The notes under the pieces are model-generated. The model was not told where the DNA came from and searched no databases. It was given only the letters and a program-made list of their open reading frames with translations. From Variovorax boronicumulans (GTDB lineage: Bacteria > Pseudomonadota > Gammaproteobacteria > Burkholderiales > Burkholderiaceae_C): 64,000 nt of DNA. The translations under genes and the position numbers were made by a program. Location: NCBI RefSeq assembly GCF_030812215.1, contig NZ_JAUSSG010000004.1:62001-126000 (forward strand), written 5' to 3'. This document shows, piece after piece, positions 8,529-16,241 of the stretch (position 1 is the first letter of the stretch; the number at the start of each line of letters is the position of its first letter).

Positions 8529-10072
8529 TGAGCACGCACAGCACATCCCAAGCCGCCGGCTCGGAGCTCGTCGAGAAGTCCGCCGTCGAACTTCGCCGCC
8601 TCATCGGCAACAAGCTCATCTCTCCTGTCGATCTCCTGGAAGCGTGCATCGCGCGGATCGAACGCGTGAACCCCTTCGTCAACGCAGTGACCGCCACCTG
8701 CTTCGAGCGCGCGCGCACCGAAGCCGCGGCGGCGGAACGCGCCGTGATGCGCGGCGACACGCTCGGCCTGCTGCACGGCCTGCCGCTGGGCGTCAAGGAC
8801 CTGGAGCCCACCGAAGGCCTGCTCACGACCTGGGGCTCCGCGATCTACCGCGACCACGTGCCCACGGAAGACATCGAGCTGGTGGCCCGCCTGCGCCGCG
8901 CGGGCGCCATCGTGGCGGGCAAGACCAACGTGCCCGAGATGGGCGCGGGCGCCAACTCGCGCAACGACGTGTGGGGCGCCACGGGCAACCCCTTCGATCC
9001 CAACCTCAACGCCGGCGGCTCATCCGGCGGCTCGGCGGCCGCGCTCGCCTGCGACATGCTGCCGGTGTGCACCGGCTCCGACACCGGCGGGTCGCTCCGC
9101 ATTCCGGCGGCCAAGTGCGGCGTGGTGGGTTTCCGGCCGTCGCCAGGCATCGTGCCCAGCGTGCGCAAGCCCCTGGGCTGGACGCCCATCTCGGTCGTCG
9201 GCCCCATGGGCCGCACCGTGGAAGACGCGTGCCTGCAGATGGCCGCATCCGCCGGCATGCACGCGGGCGATCCGCTGAGCTATCCGCTCGATCCGATGAC
9301 CTTTCTTGCGCCCGCGCAGGTCGACCTCGCCGGCCTGCGCGTCGCGTGGACCGAAGACTTCGGCACTTGCGCCGTGGACGACGGCATCCGCGCCGTCTTC
9401 CGCCAGAAGATCGAGGCCATGCGGCACCTGTTTCGCCGCTGCGACAAGGTCGAGTTCGACATGGGCGAGGCGCACCGCTGCTTCGACGTGCTGCGCGCGG
9501 AAGCCTTCGTGGCCGGCATGCAGGCGGCCTACGAACGCGACCCCGAAAGCCTGGGGCCCAACCCCCGCGCGAACTACGAGATGGGCGCACGCATGAGCCT
9601 GCTCGACAGCGCCTGGGCACAGGCCGAGCAGACGCGGCTCATCAAGCGTTTTCAGGCGACCTTCGCCGATTACGACCTGGTGCTGTCGCCCACCACGCCG
9701 GTGTCGCCCTTTCCATGGACGCAGCTGTACGCCGGCCACATCAACGGCGAGCAACAGGCCAACTACTACCGCTGGCTGGCGCTGACCTATGTGGTCACGC
9801 TGACCACGCACCCGGCCATTTCATTGCCCTGCGGGCTCGACCACGCCGGCATGCCGTTCGGCCTGCAGGTGGTGGGCGGCTTTCGGGCCGACCACCAGGT
9901 GCTGGGCGCGGCGCGGGCGATGGAAGAAGCTTTCTCGGCCCATGCGCAACTGCGCCGCCCGCGGCCCGACCTGGCTGCGCTGCGCGCGGCCGATCCCGCG
10001 CTGACCTCGATCGTCAAGACGCCGCCGGTGTTTCTGGGCGGCGGCAGGTCTGCTGCTGTGTCCGTCGTCTGA
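8528..10072 (+). CDS. Amidase signature family hydrolase
   Basis: A 514-residue amidase of the Ser-cisSer-Lys class, which hydrolyses carboxamides to acids and ammonia. The triad is visible: Lys90 in GLPLGVKDL, the cis-serine in NAGGSSGGSAAA (165-166) and the nucleophile Ser189 in TGSDTGGSLRIPA. The length is typical and there is no signal peptide, so it is cytoplasmic. Its ATG overlaps the TGA of the Bug-type binding protein (TGATG), implying translational coupling. The C-terminal segment PAISLPCGLDHAGMPFGLQV is also family-typical. It could act on an indole, aryl or aliphatic amide; the exact substrate and any link to GatA-like function cannot be told, but no gatB or gatC is present here. 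Confidence 0.93.
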   Translation: MSTHSTSQAAGSELVEKSAVELRRLIGNKLISPVDLLEACIARIERVNPFVNAVTATCFERARTEAAAAERAVMRGDTLGLLHGLPLGVKDLEPTEGLLTTWGSAIYRDHVPTEDIELVARLRRAGAIVAGKTNVPEMGAGANSRNDVWGATGNPFDPNLNAGGSSGGSAAALACDMLPVCTGSDTGGSLRIPAAKCGVVGFRPSPGIVPSVRKPLGWTPISVVGPMGRTVEDACLQMAASAGMHAGDPLSYPLDPMTFLAPAQVDLAGLRVAWTEDFGTCAVDDGIRAVFRQKIEAMRHLFRRCDKVEFDMGEAHRCFDVLRAEAFVAGMQAAYERDPESLGPNPRANYEMGARMSLLDSAWAQAEQTRLIKRFQATFADYDLVLSPTTPVSPFPWTQLYAGHINGEQQANYYRWLALTYVVTLTTHPAISLPCGLDHAGMPFGLQVVGGFRADHQVLGAARAMEEAFSAHAQLRRPRPDLAALRAADPALTSIVKTPPVFLGGGRSAAVSVV

Positions 10073-10130
10073 AAACACGCAGCGGATTGATTGAAGCAGA
10101 CAGGCCGTTCAAGGATTCGAAGCACCCCCC

Positions 10131-10583
10131 ATGGTTTTCAGTGACGATAGTTTCGGGTTCGCGTTCTCCTGCGAAGACGCGAAGATGTCCATCAGCGCCA
10201 ACAGCTGGAGCAGGCGCCTGTCCCACATCGCGCGCATCGTCGGCCCCATCCTGATCATGACCGGATCGCTTCCGGAGCCGGACTACATCTCCCAGATATT
10301 GGGAAAGCGCCCGCGGGACATATTCATCATTGCCAACACCGATGCACACAAGGAGGCAAGGGTGCTCAAGCTCCGCTTCCCCGAAGTACGCATTGCGCTG
10401 CATCGCAACACCAATGCCAAGGCGGTGCTCATGGCGCCGGACACGGTCTGGGTTTCCAGTACCGATTTCGGCAAGACGACGCAGATCGAGTCGGCCATCG
10501 GACTGCATTCGAGCCTCGTCTTCGAAAGAGCCCGGGAATCCTTCTTCAACAAGCTGTGGGCGGAAGCCAGCGAAATCGCCTGA
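10131..10583 (+). CDS. Small single-domain PLD-like protein with degenerate HKD motif
   Basis: A 150-residue protein. The segment of about 40-130 resembles one half of a phospholipase D-like fold: strand RDIFIIANTD, then RIALHRNTNAKAVLMAPDTV, WVSSTDFG and IESAIGLHSS. In catalytic PLD proteins the core is HxK(x4)D; here the position reads NAKAVLMAPD, so His is replaced by Asn while Lys and Asp persist. A single half-domain with a changed His would be inactive alone, or act as a dimer or a binding module. The ATG at 10131 lacks a good ribosome-binding site, so the start is uncertain. It follows the amidase by 58 nt on the same strand, but no functional link is evident. Confidence 0.6.
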   Translation: MVFSDDSFGFAFSCEDAKMSISANSWSRRLSHIARIVGPILIMTGSLPEPDYISQILGKRPRDIFIIANTDAHKEARVLKLRFPEVRIALHRNTNAKAVLMAPDTVWVSSTDFGKTTQIESAIGLHSSLVFERARESFFNKLWAEASEIA

Positions 10584-10706
10584 GACGGATGCCGCCTGCC
10601 CGCAGCGGGTTTTCCTGGCGACGCACTCGCGGTGCGATGGCGCCCCAAGGCTCCGGCCGGTTTGCGATGCCAACTGACATGGAGCGTTCATCCGCGCTCC
10701 AGAGGG

Positions 10707-10919
10707 TCATCCACAACCCGCGCCGCGTCTTGATGAGGACGGCAAGGCCGGGCGCGGCTTGGCAGACGTACTGGCCGCAGCGCTCGGCTGGCTGGTGTGC
10801 TGCCCCATGTCATCTCGAAGCCGAGTGCCCTCGGTAGGCACTGCACCGGGTGCCACCGCATTGACGCGAATGTTGCGCGCGCCCAGTTCAGCCGCCGATG
10901 CCCGGGTGATGCCAGCCGC
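10707..10919 (-). pseudogene. C-terminal remnant of a short-chain dehydrogenase/reductase
   Basis: On the minus strand the frame from about 10919 to the stop at 10707 reads AAGITRASAAELGARNIRVN followed by AVAPGAVPTEGTRLRDDM. This is unmistakably the part of a classical SDR that follows the catalytic YxxxK (helix alphaF and the RVNAVAPG strand). The YxxxK itself, the Rossmann half and the normal C-terminus are missing. After about 10806 the frame turns into low-complexity sequence with no SDR match. The remnant directly abuts the stop codon of the 1773-residue surface protein. It has no start codon and should be non-functional. Confidence 0.7.
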
Positions 10920-13900
10920 TCAGTCCACCTTCACGCTGAACAGCACCGCCCCCGTGCCACCCGGCGCGAGCGAACCGGTAAAGGACCAGCGCAGCCCCCC
11001 GGTGCCCCCGGCCGCCTGCGAGGCGGCACAGAGCACTGCGGGCGCGGGCAGCGCATTGGCCGGCGTATTCTTGCTGCATGCGGTCAGCGAGGCAGGCGTG
11101 GCCCCCGCCTGTGCGGCCACGAAGCTGGTGTACTGGGGCGTCGTGTCGTTGATCGTCATGCCCGAGATCGGCGTCGTGCCATTGTTGGTGTAGGTGACGC
11201 GGTACTCCAGCGTCTCGCCCGACTTGGCCTGGTTGTTCACGCCGAAGCCCGCGCCCTGCGTGACGTTGCGCACCTCCTTCTTGAGCTCCAATGCGCTGTT
11301 CGAGACGGTCGTGGTGTCCAGCACCGTGTAGCTCGCGCTCAGCGCGGGGCCGGCGTTGGTGAAGTCGAAGCTGGCCTGCACCGTGCTCTGGTTGTTGTTG
11401 CCGTTGGCCGCATTGGCAGGAATGAACTCCTGCATCACGATGCAGACGTTCTGCCCCGCCACCACCGTGACCGGTGCCGCGGGTGGATACAAGAGCGCGG
11501 CGCCCGGCTGCTGCGTGCCGGTGCACCCGGTGTCGGCAAAGATCTTGCCGTTCCAGCCGCTCACCGCCGGCGAATCGACCGAACTCGGGATGTCAAAGCG
11601 CACCGTGCCGCCGGTGCGCGCGATGAAGGTGTGGGCATAGCTCACCGTGCTGCCCGGCATGCCGCTCTTGGCGCCATCGGCCGCGAAGGTGTTGCGGTCC
11701 ACGTCGCCAAAGTTCAGGCCGGCGTGGCCCGTGCCGTTCCAGCTGAAGGCGATGCGGTCGGGCGTGCCGGTGCGCGTGTAGGTGTAGCTCGTGCCGCCGC
11801 TGGCCACCGCCGAGCCCGAGGGCAGCGGGGTGGTGCCGAACGAAGCGCCGGTAGACAGGCGCGATGCGGTGTTGGTCTCTTCCACGCACAGCGGCGCATT
11901 CGCGGCGGTGGCAAAGGGCACGTCGAGCGCGTAGTTGCCCGCGCCATCGGTGGTGGCGCTCGACAGCACCGTGGCGCCGCAGTTGGTCAGCCGCACGCCC
12001 ACGCCGGCGATGCCGCCTTCGGTGCCGTTCACCAATCCGTCGTTCGCCACGCCCGCGCCGGTACCGTTGTCGAGAAACACGCGGCCCGTCACGCTGAAGC
12101 CGAAACCGTTGACGAAGGTGCAGGTGATGTTGGCACCCGCCACCATGTTGGCCGCGGGAATGGTGAGTTCGTTGCCCGCGAGCGTGCCGAAGGGCACGGT
12201 GGGCGTGGCGCTCGCCGCGTCCAGGCAGCTCGCGCTGATCGGGTTGGCGGGCCAGCCGGCAGGCACGCTCTCGCGGATCTTCGCCAACTGGCCAGCCGTG
12301 CCGGTCAGGTTGGCGGCGCCGCTGGCGGTGCCGGCGCCGGTCACGGTGATGCTGTCGGTGGCGGCCGAGAGCCCGCTGAGCGCAAAGCCGAACAGGTTGG
12401 CGCCGCTGCCGCCGGTGGTGGTCTTGACGATCTGCACCCGGGGGAACGGCGGCGTGAAGGTGTTGGTGAAGGTGCAGGCGATGTTGCTGCCCGCCGCGGT
12501 GGCGGCCGCGTCGAGCGTCACCTTGCGGTTGGGCAGGTCGGGCGTGGCGGTGCCGCCCGCCCCGAGGCCCGTGCAGCTCACACCGGTGAGCGCGTAGTTG
12601 GCGGGCAGTGGGTCTTCGGTGATGGTGGTGGCCACGCCGGGCGTGGTCAGCGTCTGGATCGCCCCCGCGACCGCGGTGCCGGCGGTGACGGTGGTGATCG
12701 TCTGCGCCGCGAGGCCGTTGCTGCCGGTGAAGCCGAAGGGGCCGACGCCGCCGTTGCTCACCTTGCTGACCGTCACCGTGGCCGAGGCCGCATTGGTGAA
12801 GGTGCACACCAGCGGCCTGCCGTACTGCACGCTGGCCGCGGGGATCGTGTAGGTGCGCGCATCGGCACCGGTGCCCAGGCTGCCGACGGGCGTGCCGGCA
12901 TCGGTGCAGGTCGCGCCCGCCAGGTTCCAGCCCGGCACCGCTGGCTCGGCGATGGTGATCGCGGTGCCCTGAGCCGTGGCCGAGAAGGGCTGCGTGCCGG
13001 CCGTCGCCGTGTTGCCGTCCACCTGCACCGCGGTGCCCGCCGCCACGGTGCTGACCACGCCGTTGGTCTGGGTGGTGTTGCTCAACGTGAAGTTGAAGGG
13101 ACCGCCGGCACCGCCGGTGGTGGTCTTCGACAGCACCACGGTCGGCGGCGTGCAGACCGCGGTGGTGGTGGCCTGCGCGAGGAAGCCTTCGGCGTTCGCC
13201 CCGCTCTTGATGTGCACCACCACCGTATTGCTGCCCACGCGCCAGTTGCTCGAGAGTGTCGCGCTCGCCTGCCGGCCTGCCTCGAAGCCCCGGAAGTTGT
13301 AGGGATCCCCGCCGCCTTGCGGCACGCCGGGCACGCTCTGCAGCACGCCGTTGACGAACACTTCCGCCACCGCGTTGTCGGCGTAGAAGTCCAGTTTCAG
13401 CGAGAAGGTCGCCGGGTTCACCGACGCTGCCATGTTGAAGGTGAAGCGGTGGTAGACGTCGACGTTGCCCGTGTGGTTCGGGTTGTAGTTCGAGTTCCAG
13501 TTGGCGTTGCCGAAGGGCGAATTGATCCACGCGCCGGGCGCCTTGTTGCCCACGAAGGCACGCTGCCACGAGACCACCGTGCCCGGCCCGCCGCTGGCGG
13601 CGCCCTCGCCCGATTCCCACACCGTGTCGCGGCCGGTGCTCAGCGGCGGGCCGCTCACGCCGTTGTAGGCGGTGTTGAAGATCGCGGCATTCGACAGGCA
13701 GCTCACCGTCGGTGGAATCGGCGGCGAGGTGGTGCCGGTGTCGCCGGTGTTGGTGAAGGTGCAGACCAGGTTGGCGCCCGGCGCGGTGGCCGCGGCATTG
13801 AGCGTGAGCGTGCGGCCCGAAAGCGTGGCAGTGCCGCCGGACGGCAGGCCGGTGCAGGAGGCGGCCGTCAGCGTGTAGCCCGCCGGCGGCACGCTTTCGG

Positions 13901-16241
13901 TGATGGTGGTGGCGGTGCTTGCAGCCGTGAGCGTCTGCGTCGCCGCACTGGCGGGCGTGCCCGCAACGACGGTGGTGATGCTCTGCGCGGCCAGGCCGTT
14001 GCTGCCGGTGAAGTCGAAAGTGCCGACGCCGTTGAGCGATATCTTGCGGATGGTCACCGTCGGCAGCGAAAGGAACCTGTACGTCTGCGGGCTGGGCAGG
14101 TAGCTGGCGCCGCCGGCCGTGAAGGTCCCGCCCAGTGCCACGCCGCCCAGCGTGACCGCGGTCGTGCCGTAGCTCGCGGCCACCGTGCTTGTTGCCGTCA
14201 CCTGGCAGAGGCTGGCGGCGGTGGTGGTGCAGCTGCCCGCCGCGCCGACCGCGCCGCCGTTGAAGGCCACGTCGGGCGTGGCGCCGAAGTTCACAACCAC
14301 GCCGGCGCCGACCGGGTTGCCGCTCGCGTCGCGCACGAAGACCTGCAGCACGTCCTGCGCGGTGCCGTTGGCCACCTGGTTGTCGGTGACCACGCGCAGG
14401 CCCGACTGCGCAGCGCTCGGCGTGCCGACCACGAAGCTGTAGCTTGCCGGGCTCGCGCCGTAGCTCTGGCCGTTCGCGATGAAGACGCCGGTCAACACGC
14501 CAAGCGGGATTCTGACAACGGTGCTCTTCGTACCCGGCACGGTGCTGGTCGCGCTGACCTGGCAGGTGCCGTCGGCGGCGGTGGTGCAGGTGCCTGCCGC
14601 GCCCACGGCGCCGCCATTGAAGGCCACGCCGGTGGTGGCGGCAAAGGTCACCACCGTGCCGGCCACCGGGTTGTCGGCCGCGTCGCGCACGATGGCTTCG
14701 AGCACGTCCTGCGCACTGCCGTTGGCCACCTGGTTGTCGGTGGCGGTGCGCTCGCCCGAACGCGCCAGCGCAGCGGCGCCGGCCACCACGGTGGTGACCG
14801 CGCTGGCGCAGTTCACCGTGGCATTGGACACGCAGGCCGCGCCTGGCGCCGTGGCCGGGGTTCCGCTGCCAGCCACGTTGCTGTTTGCATGGTTGGTGAG
14901 TACCGTGCCGGCAGCCACCAGCGGCGCCGTGGCATTGAGCGTGAAGCTGCGCACACCGCCGTTGGCGGGAATGCCGCCCGTGGGCAGCGTCATCGTGCAG
15001 GTCAGCAACGCGCCGGCTGCGCTCGGCATCGCGCCGCAGCTCACGGCATTGACGCCGGTGCCCGCGGCCGCCGAGTTGGCGACGACGCCCGGTGGAAGCT
15101 GCTCTCGCACGACCACCGAAGTGCCAGTGGCGACGAAACCGTTGTTGGTCAGGCCGAGGACGTAGGCCATGGCCGCGCCAGGCGCCACCGTGGCCGGTGC
15201 CGTCTTGTTCAGCGTGATGGACGGCGCCGCATTGAACTGGATCACCACCAGGCCGTTGCCTCCGCTGGCATCGCCGCCACCGCCCGTGCCGATGCCCGCC
15301 GTGTAGTGCGTGTCGCCCGTCGTGGCCGCCGCACCGCCGCCGTTGTTGGATGTCGAGATCGATCCCGCCGTCGAGGTTGCACTGGTGACGCCGCCGACGT
15401 AGCCGGAGCCTCCGCCGCCCATGCCGTTGGGCGAGCTTCCCTGGCACAGGCCACCGCCGCCGCCGAAGTAGCCGCCGCCGCCGCCGCCACCGCCCTCGTT
15501 CTGGTTCTCGTTGGTGGAGCCGCCGTTGCCGCCCTGCAGCGCGGTGCCGGCCGTCGGTGCGCCGAGGTTGCAGGTGCCGCCCGAGCCGGCCGCGCCGCCG
15601 CCCGTCTGGGTGCCGGGCCGCCCGCTGGCACTGACGTTGTCGTCGCTTCCGCTCGAGCCACCGCCGCCGCCACCGGCCGGCGTGCCCACGTCCGCCCCCG
15701 GCGACGAGCCGCCGCCGCCGCCGGCAATGAGCCGCGCATTGGCCTGGGTGTAGGTCGCGCTGGCGAACACGCCCGACAAGCCGCCGCCGCTCGCTCCGAT
15801 GGCCGCAGCCTGCGAGCTGCCGCCCGCACCGCCGCCCCCGTACGTCGTGGAAGCATCGTTGACCCCGCCCCCCTCGCCGACGCGAACACCCAGCACGGTG
15901 CCGGCCGTGACCGCCAGCGTGCCGGAGGCAAAGCCGCCGCCGCCGCCCCCGCGCTGCGTGGCGAAGTAGCTGGTGTTGGGTCCGCCTCCGCCCGCACCCC
16001 AGGCCTTGATGAACACCGAGGTCACGCCGGGCGGCACGGTGAAGCTCTGGTCGCCGCCGGCGTAGGTCACACGCACGCAGGAGTTGAAGCCCGATTGCGG
16101 CGTGCATGCGACCTGCGCGGCCAGCGTCGGCGCCGACGCGAACAGCGCCAGCAGCGCCAGCACGACACGCGCGCGCCGCATGCGCGAGAAAAGGATGTGA
16201 GTCATCTGTCCTGCCATGGCGGCCGAATCGTTTCTTGTCAT
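10920..16241 (-). CDS. Giant secreted glycine-rich / Ig-like / DUF11 repeat protein
   Basis: A 1773-residue secreted protein. Its ATG at 16241 overlaps the TGA of the preceding gene (ATGA), so translation is coupled. A Sec signal peptide (RARVVLALLALFASAPTLAA) ends near residue 45. Residues of about 84-334 are extremely glycine-rich, with runs of up to eight Gly, resembling the glycine-rich domain seen next to receptor kinases and in some adhesins. Then follow a DUF11 domain, two near-identical invasin-type Ig modules (about 480-690), a jelly-roll-like module (about 850-1030), several SpaA/prealbumin-like repeats (TITESVPPAGYTLTAASC), an SdrD-like B domain (TGRVFLDNGTGAGVANDGLV, about 1380-1455) and a terminal DUF11 (QAKSGETLEYRVTYTNNGTT). 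There is no barrel, LPXTG or lipobox, so it probably needs its barrel-bearing partner for surface retention (inference). Confidence 0.88.
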   Translation of the reverse strand: MTRNDSAAMAGQMTHILFSRMRRARVVLALLALFASAPTLAAQVACTPQSGFNSCVRVTYAGGDQSFTVPPGVTSVFIKAWGAGGGGPNTSYFATQRGGGGGGFASGTLAVTAGTVLGVRVGEGGGVNDASTTYGGGGAGGSSQAAAIGASGGGLSGVFASATYTQANARLIAGGGGGSSPGADVGTPAGGGGGGSSGSDDNVSASGRPGTQTGGGAAGSGGTCNLGAPTAGTALQGGNGGSTNENQNEGGGGGGGGYFGGGGGLCQGSSPNGMGGGGSGYVGGVTSATSTAGSISTSNNGGGAAATTGDTHYTAGIGTGGGGDASGGNGLVVIQFNAAPSITLNKTAPATVAPGAAMAYVLGLTNNGFVATGTSVVVREQLPPGVVANSAAAGTGVNAVSCGAMPSAAGALLTCTMTLPTGGIPANGGVRSFTLNATAPLVAAGTVLTNHANSNVAGSGTPATAPGAACVSNATVNCASAVTTVVAGAAALARSGERTATDNQVANGSAQDVLEAIVRDAADNPVAGTVVTFAATTGVAFNGGAVGAAGTCTTAADGTCQVSATSTVPGTKSTVVRIPLGVLTGVFIANGQSYGASPASYSFVVGTPSAAQSGLRVVTDNQVANGTAQDVLQVFVRDASGNPVGAGVVVNFGATPDVAFNGGAVGAAGSCTTTAASLCQVTATSTVAASYGTTAVTLGGVALGGTFTAGGASYLPSPQTYRFLSLPTVTIRKISLNGVGTFDFTGSNGLAAQSITTVVAGTPASAATQTLTAASTATTITESVPPAGYTLTAASCTGLPSGGTATLSGRTLTLNAAATAPGANLVCTFTNTGDTGTTSPPIPPTVSCLSNAAIFNTAYNGVSGPPLSTGRDTVWESGEGAASGGPGTVVSWQRAFVGNKAPGAWINSPFGNANWNSNYNPNHTGNVDVYHRFTFNMAASVNPATFSLKLDFYADNAVAEVFVNGVLQSVPGVPQGGGDPYNFRGFEAGRQASATLSSNWRVGSNTVVVHIKSGANAEGFLAQATTTAVCTPPTVVLSKTTTGGAGGPFNFTLSNTTQTNGVVSTVAAGTAVQVDGNTATAGTQPFSATAQGTAITIAEPAVPGWNLAGATCTDAGTPVGSLGTGADARTYTIPAASVQYGRPLVCTFTNAASATVTVSKVSNGGVGPFGFTGSNGLAAQTITTVTAGTAVAGAIQTLTTPGVATTITEDPLPANYALTGVSCTGLGAGGTATPDLPNRKVTLDAAATAAGSNIACTFTNTFTPPFPRVQIVKTTTGGSGANLFGFALSGLSAATDSITVTGAGTASGAANLTGTAGQLAKIRESVPAGWPANPISASCLDAASATPTVPFGTLAGNELTIPAANMVAGANITCTFVNGFGFSVTGRVFLDNGTGAGVANDGLVNGTEGGIAGVGVRLTNCGATVLSSATTDGAGNYALDVPFATAANAPLCVEETNTASRLSTGASFGTTPLPSGSAVASGGTSYTYTRTGTPDRIAFSWNGTGHAGLNFGDVDRNTFAADGAKSGMPGSTVSYAHTFIARTGGTVRFDIPSSVDSPAVSGWNGKIFADTGCTGTQQPGAALLYPPAAPVTVVAGQNVCIVMQEFIPANAANGNNNQSTVQASFDFTNAGPALSASYTVLDTTTVSNSALELKKEVRNVTQGAGFGVNNQAKSGETLEYRVTYTNNGTTPISGMTINDTTPQYTSFVAAQAGATPASLTACSKNTPANALPAPAVLCAASQAAGGTGGLRWSFTGSLAPGGTGAVLFSVKVD
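14105..14800 (-). repeat. In-frame tandem duplication encoding two invasin-like Ig modules
   Basis: Two copies of about 119 codons lie head to tail inside the 1773-residue protein gene. Matching landmarks are TTGAAGGCC at 14260 and 14617 (357 nt apart) and GCCACCTGGT at 14371 and 14725 (354 nt apart, hence one 3-nt indel). Both copies encode the motif series DNQVANG(S/T)AQDVL, VAFNGGAVGAAG and CQV(S/T)ATSTV. The duplication is therefore fairly recent or kept similar by gene conversion. Confidence 0.75.

Noticed and set aside
15240..15990. Apparent trinucleotide repeats (GCC/CCG runs)
   Set aside because: They reflect codons of the glycine-rich domain, with varied third bases, rather than a simple-sequence expansion.
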